Position numbers and translations under genes: made by a program. From Ascaris suum (lineage: Eukaryota > Nematoda > Chromadorea > Rhabditida > Ascarididae): DNA of 64,000 nt. The stretch is taken from positions 2,025,001 to 2,089,000 of the forward strand of contig CM024171.1 in NCBI GenBank assembly GCA_013433145.1, written 5' to 3'. This document shows, one piece after another, positions 42,501 through 54,300 of the stretch (positions are counted from its first letter, which is position 1; every line of letters starts with the position of its first letter). The notes beneath the pieces are model-generated. The model searched no databases and was not told the DNA's origin. It saw only the letters and a program-made list of their open reading frames with translations.

Positions 42501-44532
42501 AAATGCTATATTTACGGGGAAGGAAATAAAACAATAAATGCCTCCAGATACCAATGCTTCGCCTATAGTATGCAATCACTAGATCGCTGCTCATCATATT
42601 TTTCGCCACTAAGAAATTATCTAATGCATCTTCTGAAATGGACATTCCTTCATAAAGTTGACTAAAACGCTACCTTATACGCGAAAAGTAATGAAATAAC
42701 TTCTATAGAAAATGGTCCACGATCGACATAATCGCCAAGAAATAGATAGCTGCTATTTGGTGGAAAACCATGCAATTTAAATAATACTATTAAGTCTTGA
42801 TATTGGCCATGAATATCACCACAAATATTCACTGGTGGTTTTATCTAAATGAAATCACATTTTCAAATATCATCTAATATAATAAAGATGACCAGCAGAT
42901 ATTGTGAAGCTGTTGGGGATATTATTGTCAATTGTAGGCTGAAAAAACCTACTAGTAAATATTGCCTTGATTCTCAAAATTATCCCATTGCTTACCTGTT
43001 GGCTAATTAGGTTACCTGTTGAGATATGTGAGGATCACATAACATAATTTGAGGATTTTCTCTCATTCTATCGAACGATATTCTTATTTTGTAAGAGTAT
43101 ATTTTTTGATAATTGCATTTACAATTTGCAATACGAGGAGAATAAAGGTAGATTATAATATGAGAAATTCATTGCGGTCAAACAACTTCGAGCATTGTTG
43201 GCTGCATCCAGAAAATTTCTCTTGCTCGATAACATAGTTCAATGAGCTCAACTTCAGTGAATAAACTCTGCGATAAATTCGGTTTCCAATCCATTATTAA
43301 TCGATCAATTATTGTCTTCAACCATTGTCGCACCTAAATCATTGTCGATTATCGATCAATGATTTTTGATCAACCAATAATGATCAGTATTAATAATTTA
43401 CTGTATTTGATTTCATTGAAATAGATATAAAAATGAAATGAGATGCGATTTTAAATGATATGTAAATTTGGCAATTTCTTTCTTTTTCTTCATATTGAGC
43501 ACAATTCAGTTTTCTCTCCATTCATAAAAGTTCTTTATTTATGCCATAGTCATATTTTGTTACCAAAAAACTTGAAGACATTGCTTATGAATTCATGGAA
43601 TTTTTCTTCGGTCGTTTCTAAGTGATAAGGAAATGATTACAATTTAAGCCCAATCCTAATATTTAAATCAAATATATTTATTCAATCACTCTTCTTTCCA
43701 ATGGCTATCAATCCATATTTTTTCTTTTCTCCATTAAATACTATAACAGAGTTTACTCAAGGCGATCTTATATTTTGAATTAATGAATTTGAAAGCTGCA
43801 TATTGAGAGCTGTTCTTATGCAAATTGCACCTAGTAAAATTGAACATATTGATTTCGCTGAAGTAATAGTAAACTATTTTTTTTTCTTTATCGCTTTTGC
43901 CTCAGCGAAAACTATCCAATTGTACACGATAATAGAGAGAAGATATTTATGTGGAATTGCTTTATACTATAGAATGAGTCGTAAATTGTCGTCTATTGAC
44001 CAAGATCAAGTCGACGAAATTATATCATATTTATTCAAGTCACCTCTATTTGACTACGGATATCATGTGTTTTCATTATTTCATCTTTCAGCCTTTCTAG
44101 TTGTCAGATCAAGGTGATAGACGGAAATACAGGCACGCATAAAGCACATCACATAAGACGCATCGATCACTGAAGTTTCCCAACCATTTTGCAAAATTTC
44201 GCGAGAACATATGATCAGGAAGTTTGAGCTTGCAATGTATGGAAGCGATTTCGTTAATCAAACAGAGGTGGAAGATGGTGAAAGTCTTATGCGAAATGGA
44301 TTCGAGATCAACACCTATAAATTAGTAGCTCGATCGTGTAACACAATCGAATTGCCAGCTTTTCGACGATAACAAGCGAAAAAAAATGCTGATCAAAACG
44401 AACTCTTCGTTTTTCTTTATTCCGTTTAGCTCTTCGCTCAGAATCAGACTGCGTTATATCTGAGAGATTTCGTTCTGCCGGATCATCGTCATAGATGATG
44501 TCAAGTTTCGATGGCGGCTTATCAGCCTGCAT
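39514..44532 (-). CDS. Divergent PP1-like serine/threonine phosphatase, 7 exons
   Basis: A PPP-family metallophosphatase with the PP1 catalytic fold. Exons in transcript order: 44532-44404, 43333-43187, 42844-42674, 41948-41854, 41587-41461, 40557-40366, 39687-39514. Phases agree, giving 344 residues (PP1 is about 330). Metal and catalytic residues are in place: GDIHG (101-105), GDYVDRG (129-135), LLRGNHE (158-164), CMHGG (209-213) and RAHQ (284-287). The Cys of SAPNYC is Phe312 here (SAPNYF), and the usual LMCSF segment after it reads LVRYV. Exon 1 (residues 1-43) is an acidic then basic tail ending KEKRR. It joins exon 2 through a 1070-base intron with a GTTCGT donor and is the least certain part. 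An in-frame TAA upstream makes its ATG the first usable start. The donor of exon 2 (GTTGTT) is weak, but the join restores a gap-free PP1 alignment. I see a PP1-like enzyme; its substrate is unknown. It resembles the nematode-expanded PP1 set. Confidence 0.88.
39515..39532. repeat. 18 bp perfect palindrome over the PP1-like stop codon
   Basis: TATCCTTTTAAAAGGATA overlaps the last codons and the first two bases of the TAG stop. It could be chance in A+T-rich DNA. Confidence 0.7.
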
Positions 44533-44576
44533 CTCCTGATTGGTACTCACTCTTCCACCTTAGACGAAACACTTAA

Positions 44577-44584
44577 CTGCAATT
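44577..44584 (-). other. Possible trans-splice acceptor of the PP1-like gene
   Basis: ATTGCAG-type acceptor on the - strand, 44 bases before the predicted ATG at 44532, with no upstream coding exon. A spliced leader or a short noncoding exon could join here. This is inferred only. Confidence 0.3.
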
Positions 44585-45766
44585 TTTAAATACTCTTGAA
44601 TGTTTCATTTAAATAGGGGTCTAATTTCCTTCCTATGGCCCCAGGTGGGCTCGTCACCAAAGAATTTCGATTCCTCTTCGCACTAATAAATCACAATGAC
44701 AATATTATGGCCGTCGCCATCAACACCAGATATAGCAATTATTTTTTTCTGTCTTACACAGGTTGTAGCCATATGGGATTTTTATTTTTTCCCTGCCCCC
44801 AAAACAAAAATGACCGCGGAATAGAAGTTGGGATGGCGTTAAACCATTATATCCTATCAACTTCCTGACTCCTTTTATAGTTATGTCAGCGTAAAAGCGA
44901 TTTTATTCCTCCAATTTCCTCGACACATTCATGAGTTTTTAGCGCTGCATTAATCCTTCAATATTTTCCCATTTGCATGTCATATTTTTAAATCCTTTTC
45001 TCTCTCTTCCTTCAAGTCAAAAATTACGCTCAATTCATCAATTTATTATAATTTTGAACGCTTTATTTATTCACTAAATATAATTTAAATATAAAACGCG
45101 GAAAATCGATAGATTCGATTATAATGATCAATGAAGGCAATAATGATTAAATTGGGCAGAGTCATTTTTTTTCCACTCTGAAAGATCAGAGGAAATACTC
45201 GAAATAGCCGAGTTTCCACATTTTTTTCCGCCGTCATTAACAACGTCAGTTTTTCGTCTATTGTTCTCACGTCATTGAGATTTCTTAGCCATTCGAAGCC
45301 ATTTTTTACATAATTGAGTTGGCGGTCCATACAACTTATAAAGGTACTTCATCGTCCAATTTAATCAGAACTTCGTCGAATCAATCGAAATACGGCGATG
45401 GTATAATATGTGATGTTTAAAACTTGTACCATTTTGGTTTTGAAGCAGTAATCTGTGCCCCGCACCTCGTCCACCCCCCCCCCCCTCTTCCCCACCCAGT
45501 TGTATAGAATTTGAGACGATGAACATAGGCAAATCGCATTTGGCGCATATTACAAAACAAAAATGCTACATCTTGCCATTCCAATTCACTCATTTCTCAT
45601 CTGTTATCAATTACATCTTCTATTGTAGAGCTCTTCATAGCAATGAATGCATAGCGGATGGTATTTCTGAGTGGACGATTTCAGACAATTACATCACTCT
45701 ATACCGACCAAATAATAGCATTGGACATAACTGAAATGGTCATAATGTCTATCGGCTGCCCACCGA

Positions 45767-46309
45767 TTACCCATAATAATGCCTTTGCCCACAATATTGC
45801 CCATCGATTATCATAACTTCCACAGTCCATGAATTTGTTTTCGAAAGGATTTGCTGGCCACATTCACATAATCGTATCACAATCTGTGAATATGTTTTGG
45901 CTGTTGTCTCATTTCTAACACCTTGCTGACGCACCATTCTGCTATAGTTCAATGCATCTTCATTCGTTGAGTGGCAGTTCTCCCTCTCTCGCTTTTTTTG
46001 TGTAGGCAGATGAAGAAGCAAGGAGAAAGAAGTGAGGAGGGCAGAAATGAGATTCCAAATGTCTGAATAGAGACTTAGCTGCTGCTTAAGTGACATTCCA
46101 CAGGAAGCGTCGTAATTTTTGATAAGCAAAACTGCCCGAATAATCCAAATAATTCCAAATCTAGCTGAATGAATGTTGTCTTTCATAGAGGTCCGATAGG
46201 GCAGCATTGTTTGAGTTAGAGGATTGCTCATCCCAAGCAACAGGATGACGAGAGATGGGAAGAGTATAAAAATAAGTGGAACCTTCAACGAGCCTTTCGG
46301 ATTTTGTAT
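45767..46309 (-). CDS. Unassigned possible terminal exon with a hydrophobic segment
   Basis: 181 codons are open from a good acceptor (TTTTTATTAG, - strand) to TAA, which is unusual in DNA this rich in A+T. The first residues read IQNPKGSLKVPLIF and then form a strongly hydrophobic stretch (PSLVILLLG). Two weaker hydrophobic segments follow (FGIIWIIRAVLLI, and LISALLTSFSLLLHL), then a polar C-terminus with several Cys. I recognise no family. It lies between the PP1-like and collagen genes on their strand. No upstream exon could be assigned, and it may be a chance frame. Confidence 0.25.
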   Translation of the reverse strand: MQNPKGSLKVPLIFILFPSLVILLLGMSNPLTQTMLPYRTSMKDNIHSARFGIIWIIRAVLLIKNYDASCGMSLKQQLSLYSDIWNLISALLTSFSLLLHLPTQKKRERENCHSTNEDALNYSRMVRQQGVRNETTAKTYSQIVIRLCECGQQILSKTNSWTVEVMIIDGQYCGQRHYYG

Positions 46310-47030
46310 CTAATAAAAATCCTTCATATTTCTACTAGTTGAATAAATTTCTGTTATATGGAAAAAACGATTTATTTGATTGCATCCGTTATAGATTAGT
46401 GCAACATTATTTCCATTGGAATGTATCCTATACAGTTGTCTCAGAAATATCCCAGAAATACCCAAGGTAGAACGTATCGTTTGTAGTATCCTTTATGGTA
46501 GCCTTAGAAATAGCCAAGGCAGACCAAGCGACACCAGAAATTATTAATCAACAAGCGCGAAAACCAGACGATTAACCTAGCCAACCGTTCAGTTAGTTGA
46601 AAATCGAAATGACTACATACACGATGCTATTTTTGCAAAAATTATTGATGCACAAAATGAAAAATTCATATTCAAGTAAAACATCAAATTTCTTCACATC
46701 TCAATAAAATAAATGCAACCCTATCCAAGGCATCAGTGTTGGCGTATGCCTGTATGTGTTTGCTTGCCTGGCTGCCTCTGAAGGAAAGCCGCTGGTAAGC
46801 GTTTGCAAGTGTCATATTGTGGATACGTCTTAAAAAATAAATATATGCCTGCACCTGAAAATCAATCCATTTGCATTTTATCCACATTTTCATATATGAT
46901 GCCATATGAGTATGCATATTTAATAAGATTCGAGATCGAACGGTTATTGAATTGTCTATTCAACACAATCGATCTCCATTATGAGAAATGAAGAGTATGG
47001 TTTGTTTCACACGATAATTTATGCAGACTT

Positions 47031-47036
47031 TTTATT
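47031..47036 (-). terminator. AATAAA polyadenylation signal of the collagen gene
   Basis: A canonical hexamer on the - strand, about 64 bases past the collagen stop codon, implying a short 3' UTR. Confidence 0.7.
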
Positions 47037-47099
47037 GAAGAAGTAATGCAGAAAATTTCACCAATAAATCGCATTTCATTTGTAGCTGATGCGAAACGT

Positions 47100-49460
47100 T
47101 TAGAAACGTCGCTTAACGAAGACGTTAGAACGTGCAGGACAAGGACAATAGGCAGCATCCTTGCCAGGAAGACCAGGACTGCCAGCGCCACCCGGTTTCC
47201 CTCGTTCTCCTTCCCGACCAGCTTTCCCACTTTCACCGGCTGGTCCAACTGGGCCCGGAGCACCTTTGTTGCCTTTCGCACCAGGCCGGCCAGGTTTTCC
47301 ATTCGGTCCAGGCGCTCCATCGGGACCTTTTGGACCTGGTGCGCCACGTCCACGTTCTCCGTCCTTGCCATCTGGCCCAGGTGCTCCTGGAGGCCCTGGT
47401 TGGCCCTTTCGTCCTGCTTCTCCGGCAGGTCCTTCTGGGCCTGGAGGTCCGTCATTACCGTGCTCGCCAACGGGTCCCGGTTGCCCGTCTGGTCCAGGAG
47501 GTCCACCTTTGCCGGTTGGTCCGGGCGGTCCCGCCGGTCCAGCTGGACAACTAATGCAGGAACTATCGACAGAAGGACAGGTGATGGGTTCATATACAGT
47601 GGTATCACCTTCTCCAGGCGGACCGGGCTCTCCAGGTGCTGAAATTAGATTTAAAAAGTTGAGAAGGGAGCGAGTGCTGTAATGAGTGCTAATGCAGCCA
47701 AGGAAACTGAGACGTTAATGCGCCTTAATTTCACTCAACAAAGCAAAATCGTTGTTGAGATTTCCAGATGTGGCCAAAAAAAGCGTTTTTTCGTGGAAGC
47801 GACCGGCTACGAAAACCTGCAACCATGAAACTCTTGCCTGCAATGCATTCACCGCTTGTAGTGAAACAATGACTTCCGCGTTTTACGGCAACCTCCTCCC
47901 AAGTCTGTAGCCTATATGGATGATCACCAGTCGCAATGAAGTTCGGGATAGGGGATCAGATTAAAGTTTAGATCAAAACCATCAGTCTTCATTGTCCGCG
48001 CTTTTCGCGGCTTGTGAGCTGAGGCTGCTGGACAAACAGACAGAGAGAGAGTCACAAACACAACAAGTGTGTGGCTTTCACTTTGCTCTAATACCTTCTG
48101 TGAAAATTTATGAAGAAGAAGAGTAAAGAAGTAAATTGCAAAAAGATGCATACCGCCATCAGGTCCAGCCTCTCCTGCTGGCCCTGGTGGTCCAGGTGGG
48201 CATGTGATTTTAATCGGTTCGCAAATGCAATGTGCGGGAAGTCCACGGACGTCTTGACGTTTTTGTCGGAATATGCTGTTGAAAGGATTTTCACGTGGTC
48301 TGCTGGGTGGTCTAACGCTTATTTGAATGTCCATCATATCCGTCCATGCTGAGTCGGTCTCTATGCGAAATGCGTTAACACCATCGATTACTTCCTCATG
48401 CATCTGAAGATAGTGGTGAGTAAGAGAGATTTTTTGTTTTAGAGTAAATCTTGAACCACTAATGAATAAGGTAAAACTTGAATCATTGATAAATAAGGCA
48501 AAACTTGAACCATTAATGAATAAGGTAAAACTTGAAACTTGAAATTGAATAACTTGCAAAACTTGAACCATTAATGAATAAGGTAAAACTTGAACCGTTA
48601 ATGAATAGTTAGCTTGATAAAAGGCCTCTACGAAGGTAAGATACACTAGGTACTCTAGTATGCAGAAATCTTGTCCCCTCTACATCATCGATTAACATGG
48701 ATATCGCCCATCCAAACAGATACCGTAAAACCTCGAATAAAACCTACTTTGACCTTAAAATATCGCTTTCCATACTCGACATTAAAGAATTGTTTTCACG
48801 CTTTAAGAGCATCATAACTGCAACCGTGCTGTATATGAACAAAATTACAGAAAAAAAAATCTTACTTTATTATAGAATGGACTAGTATAGACCTATAGAA
48901 AAAATAAAATAAATTCGTAAAGAAAAGTCCCTAACAGACTGGTACGACACATGAAAATCATCTACTAATTTCATCACCACAATCGTCTCGAAGTGTGCCC
49001 TGCGGCAATCAATGAAAAAAGAAATGATCGTAGGCTCGGATTCACTTTTTATCTGCTGACTTCTAAACGATCTCCAATTAGGCTATTTGAATTTTTTTAA
49101 ACATATCAGCGGTATTATTGCAGGAGAACGAAAAAGGACTATAATAGACAATTTTAGCAGTGCTATTTTTCTCCTGTTCTTACTCGTTCCATCACTTCCT
49201 TGTTTCTACTCCATTTTATACAGTTCTACTCTCTCTCTCCTCCCTCATAGTTCCTTATTCTACTCTCTCCTTAGTTGTACGTTTTTTTTCTCTTAGAGAA
49301 GCTAGTGTCAGCAGTCGACAAACACAACTTTCAACAACATAGTCGAAACATATACCTCATTGATCGTCGCATAGAGTGATGGTATAACGATGAGGCAAGC
49401 GGCAATTGCCAAAATACTACATAAGCTCGCAATTGCAACGACAAATTTTGCCTCTTTCAT
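47100..49460 (-). CDS. Nematode cuticle collagen, 3 exons
   Basis: A structural protein of the extracellular cuticle, secreted by the hypodermis and assembled as trimers. Exons in transcript order: 49460-49356, 48403-48154, 47638-47100; 297 residues, typical of the family. An N-terminal hydrophobic segment (about 6-30, ending [12 protein letters not shown]) is the cuticle-collagen N domain. The box around FRIETDSAW follows. A furin-type RQKR site lies at 81-84. The first Cys group ([11 protein letters not shown]) precedes a short Gly-X-Y block beginning at 106. A noncollagenous Cys-containing link ([12 protein letters not shown]) comes next, then the main Gly-X-Y block of about 130 residues and a C-terminal [11 protein letters not shown] tail with two Cys. 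Intron 2 splits a Gly-X-Y triplet and the join keeps the repeat in register, confirming the splice. Coding DNA is much richer in G+C than its neighbours, as repeated Gly and Pro codons require. I do not assign it to a specific C. elegans col gene. Confidence 0.95.
48449..48608. repeat. 27 bp tandem repeat in collagen intron 1
   Basis: Imperfect copies of AATGAATAAGGTAAAACTTG plus a short AACCATT-like link. Unit starts at 48461, 48488 and 48515 are spaced 27 bases apart, then one partly degraded copy and two more follow. It lies just upstream (transcript sense) of exon 2. Confidence 0.85.
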
Positions 49461-49510
49461 CTTTATTGCTAGTCAACTACGTTCACGTTTTGAGAGGTGT
49501 GTTCATCGCC

Positions 49511-49518
49511 TTTATATA
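49511..49518 (-). promoter_or_regulatory. TATA box of the collagen gene
   Basis: TATATAAA on the - strand about 50 bases before the ATG. This is the spacing expected of a TATA-driven gene with a short 5' UTR, and many cuticle collagen genes have this arrangement. Confidence 0.55.
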
Positions 49519-51260
49519 CATAAATAGTTAGATGCTATCGACATAACAACTGAACGGGCGGGCGTTTGTTGTGGAACAATAAACATGCAAAATATGTTTA
49601 ATTCACTCTTGTTTACGCATGCAAACTCTTTTCGTTCCGGTTTTCAATAAGCGTTACTTCTAATGGACACACTTGTTTTTTACCGACGGAATTTACGCTT
49701 TAAGCAATATGCATAAAACGATATGCTAAACTATTGTCACTTTTCTCGGCAACATCAATAGTGAATTGATATTTTGAAGATAGTATCGAAAATTGAAATG
49801 ATTATAGCAAAGTATTTATGAGATTGGTGAATAAATTTTTGAAAATATGACAGCAAAAAAAAGCGAAATTTTAGGACGAAAAGTACGTAAAGACATGATG
49901 GTATCCATTATTGCAACAGTTCTTTCTACCATCATAAAGCACAGTTGAGAACAATTGAAATATTTATTGTAATCTGTAGTTCTCATTTTATATCCGCCAG
50001 CATTTGCATTAAAAAAAAAATTCACGCTATTAGACGATTTTATTAGGAATTTTTTCGAACATTTTCACCTATTTATGCTGCCCTTCTATGATCTTTAGTA
50101 AGTTTTTTTTTTAATTTTTAATTAATTTAATGAGGCGATTTGCATGTTTTGTATTGTTCTCATATCATAAGACTTCGCAGTTTTGCAACGGTACCATCTC
50201 GTGTAACGTTCTCGCAAATATTATTAATTAAAAAACGATCGGAGGATCGTTTACTTCAACGATAACATAAGCGACAACAAGCAGCGTCTCATTCTCTTTT
50301 TTTTTCGAATCCGGTTTCTTACGCCTACGCCAAAGCAATGCAATCTTCCGAAATACGTTGAATGATGTCGCACAAATAATTATTCGATAAGAAACCGGTA
50401 TTCAAATATATTTTATTTTATTGACTGATTGAGTTTATCCTCAAAGTTCTCTTTATTATTATTCCGTTTGGAATTCCTTTCTTTGCTAATATTTGAATGA
50501 AATAAAGAGAAAAAAAACTGTGATCATATGAGATGAGATGAGGGAAATGAACGAACGATTAAAGAGGATAAAATCATTTAAATTCTAGTTGAGTGATATT
50601 TGCATATTTTAAGAGTGGATTTGCAACAGCATCATTTCTTGCAATATTTCGCAAATTTGCAATGATACCATCGCTTGCTTGCAAAGTCTCGCAAATGTTA
50701 TTAATTTTTAAAAAAATCGGAGGATTATAGAATGAATATCACATGTTCCGTGTACAACGATGACCGACTTCAGACAATAAGGTGCCATTGTAAATATGGG
50801 AATAAAATTGCCCATCCCATTAATGTCACACAACAAATGCACTTCCCGTGAGCATAATTCCACTGGGCTAAATAATCCATGCGATGATGCAATTAGGATG
50901 CGACTGCCGTTGAAGAATGAATTGATGCTTCAGGGGGAGGAGAATGATGGTTGTACGAAAAATTGGAGTCGAAGAGAATTAATTTGCAAGTTGAATGCTT
51001 AGAATAGGTTGTAATATTAAGGATTAGATTGCAAAAGAATAAGCTAATGAAAATTTTAGCAATCAAATATGCAAATTTTGCGCATCAACTATATATGATT
51101 ACAACTCAGTCGTATTTTAAATGAAAGCTTGCAATATCTTGTAGCATCTCATCAATGGCATCTTCATGTAAAAATGTACAACGCACTAATGAGAAGTTTC
51201 AATAATCATCCCAGTCTTGCGGTGCTATTTAAAGGCAGTTGTTCGAAAAAGAAAATCTCA

Positions 51261-51266
51261 TTTATT
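51261..51266 (-). terminator. AATAAA polyadenylation signal of the kinase gene
   Basis: A canonical hexamer on the - strand about 105 bases past the stop codon at 51371. Confidence 0.5.
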
Positions 51267-51370
51267 CATAACGAAATCGTTAATTCAGCATAATTGTTTG
51301 CGTGAATAAAGAGTTATGAGGCCGTTATCCGTCGCTTACGATGCGATATTTTTTCGTTGCAACATTAGGC

Positions 51371-54300
51371 TTATATACCCACGAATATACTACCCGATGG
51401 TAGTGGTGGAGCCTCATCGGGTGCAAGCTCACGAAAAACTCTATCGAAATCAGCACGATCTTCAGGAACCTTAAATAATACACATCATCGGGAAGACGAT
51501 CAACGTAAATTTATTTCTTTTTTTTTCCAAGAAAAAAAAATTGAATTTGTTTTCTTTCGAACGAAATTTATTTTTATTTCCTCTTCGTTTTCACTGAAGC
51601 AATATATGAACCACCATAAATATATAATAATCTACTTCTTTCTCAAAGGTTAACTAGTGATAAGCGCAAACCGATTTCGATTTGCATATAAACATTTTGA
51701 ATGCTATGACGTTATCTATGATTGATGCCTTTTTCTTTCGAAAGTAAAAATCTACATATTAATGAGCATAAAAATTTGAATTATGATGGAAATAACGCCT
51801 AGAATAGTCAAATGTTGCATATTTTATTTTCTTTTTGGGAAAGGGTTACAATCGAATTTTTGAAAATATGAAGATTGCCTTTTCAAGAAAATAAATAAAT
51901 AATTATATACGCAATGAAGTTTGCGGTGATTTTAAGAGCACTTCTTGCTGCTTTTTCAAACACTAGATCAACAGTGAAGAAATCGGTTCCACTACATATA
52001 ATATTACCGCTCTTCTTAGTGCTATTTATAAGAAAATTATTATTGTATCGCTCAATTGAGTAAACCTTACTCGCTACGATCAATTGAGTAGCGGTTTCAT
52101 TATTGCATCTCGAAAAGTTTTCCGGGACAATAATCGACTTACCTGACTGAAGCACATTTGCATAATATTGCCGATGAAAATTGGCGCTGAATCTGGCGCT
52201 TTCATTGGCTGCTTACCAGATAAAATCTGAAATTCTTATCAAACTTATGTCGTATTCGTTGTCACAAGTAATGGAATGTGTCTATGTTCCGCACAATATA
52301 TCATAATATTGAGATTTGCCATAAATAAATACAAAGTAAGCAAAAAGTCCTTTCAGCTTACCTTCTCTCTAGCTTGAGCATTCGTTTCGCCAGGAAATGG
52401 ATCGGTTTGGCAATGCGAGAATATCTCCCATATGAGTACTCCAAACGACCATACGTCCGTTTTTGTGCTGAATATGCCCTGAAACATCTCATACCTCGTT
52501 TCAGTATGCATCTTTCCTGATCCTGGATCTAAAGGCTTTTCAAAATGACTTTCGATGCCGATGAGAGAAGACGATGGGGAGATGGGGATTATTCGGAGGA
52601 AGCACCTTCTTAATCCCTCTATGTGCAAATATTAGAAAATATTAGACTATCATGTTATCATATCACTGGCACCTTATAAGAACTCGAAAGAAAGTAACTT
52701 AACAATTAGCTTTTACATCGAAAGTCATCGAATGCTTTGCTAAGAAATACGCGGAATTAGTGAAAGCTTAAGCCAACTTTTCCTAACAATTAATGAATTA
52801 ATAAAAACTTTAAAAAATGCTTTACGATAACATTTATATTTTATTAATTCAGCGAAATTCTTTCGAAAATGTGAGAGAAGTTAAGAAGATTCGAAAAATT
52901 TAGTACGATTAGCTCTTTCGTAGAGTTCGTTATAGAAAGAAGAAGCCTTGATGCAATGTATCGTCTCGAATATTGCAATGAAAAATAGCATTGCAATTGC
53001 AATTGCAACAGAGAATAAAATTTTTTAAAGAATGAGATGTAAACGAATTGAAAATACCTGTCTCAAAGTTTCTGGTGCAAGCCATTTGACGGGCATGTTT
53101 TTTAGTTTAGCCAATTTAATAACGTTGACTTCAGATTCCGATAATCCAAAATCACTTATTTTCACTTCATATTCTTTACCAAGAAGACAATTGCGTGCAG
53201 CAACATCCCTATGGATTACCTTGAAATCAAAAATTAAATTCATTTAAAAACGATAAAGAGATAATAAATGGAAATTGAATGCGAATTGCTACTATAATAT
53301 CTAATAGAAAATATAAAGAAATATGATCTAGATATATAATATTTAATTGAATAGAAATAAATAACTCATCATGTAATATTTTTTTTCAAGTATTTCGTTG
53401 AGAATTTTCTCTATGATTTCCTTTTGATGTGATACTTACATATATAAGTTTTCAGGGAAAATTAGTTTCGATTAGTATATAGTTTGAATTATGAAGCTTA
53501 TAGCATCTTAAACTTCTTATCCCTCTTCTTCATCCATCTTCTCCTTCCCTCTCTCAACACTCTTTACGATGTCATCCAGATGTTAAATAGTAAAGTAAAT
53601 GAGACCTTGCGTGATGCTAAATAAAACATTCCTCGTGCTGCATCGGTGACATATTTGATAAGCATGTCTACTTGAGTTTCTGGATGACCTTTTAGGTGAG
53701 ACTGAAAAGAAATGGATCGATATATCTGGATATCTTACTGAATATACAACAAATATAAATCTTTCCTTGATTTTTTTTGAAGAAAAAAACTAGTGTACCT
53801 GCGAAAATAATTGAAAAAAAAAACTATTTTGCGATAAAAGATGGCGTTTCAAAAATGATAGATCCTAAAACAAGCTCGAGATGAACAAATCGATGATCTT
53901 TTTTTGCAACGCTGAGTAGTAGGGCATTAACAAATAAAGCGATCAAAGAGGTTTTCTCCAATTCTATGGTATAAATACATTTTTGCATAAAGCTCGCGGT
54001 AGTAGATTGCCTATAGCGGAGAGACACAACATAATTCTTGCATTTGGTTATGCCTAAACAAATGAGTAATAACTAATTTACCGATTATTAGATGAGTAAA
54101 TCTAGTTGATGCGCCAACTGCAGTCAACTCACCAATAGGAAGATAAATAATTATATAAATAGTTAGCTTACGTACAAATTCAAGCAGATAGTTTCATCGC
54201 TTAAGTGGATGCGTGAAAAGTGCTTTCTTCTTAGTGATCTCATTATATGGTCACTAATTTAAGATACAGTAAATTTTCACTTAAGAAATTTGCATATCAA

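Larger units (their letters stand above)
44585..47099. other. Spacer between the PP1-like gene and the collagen gene
   Basis: Mostly A+T-rich unique DNA. It has a 12-base C run at 45474-45485 and one long - strand open frame at 45767-46309 (separate entry). Shorter frames at 44635-44868 (+) and 46684-46917 (-) have no domain I recognise. Confidence 0.6.
49461..51370. other. Spacer between the collagen and kinase genes
   Basis: About 1.9 kb holding the collagen promoter and the kinase 3' UTR. Two copies of the dispersed ATTTGCATAT word fall here (50598-50607 and 51067-51076). A phrase close to CGATCGGAGGAT with a preceding TTAATT appears twice (about 50226 and 50709), with similar Cys-free A+T-rich flanks, suggesting a diverged repeat. 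No coding sequence is recognised. Confidence 0.5.

Noticed and set aside
43803..44117. 104-codon + strand frame in the PP1-like intron 1
   Set aside because: Low similarity to anything known, no splice partners, and opposite to the transcribed gene. Part of it ([15 protein letters not shown]) looks coding-like, but the evidence is too thin.
47046..47682. Long + strand open frames of 140-198 codons
   Set aside because: Antisense shadows of the Gly-X-Y coding exon of the collagen gene, whose G+C-rich codons suppress stops.
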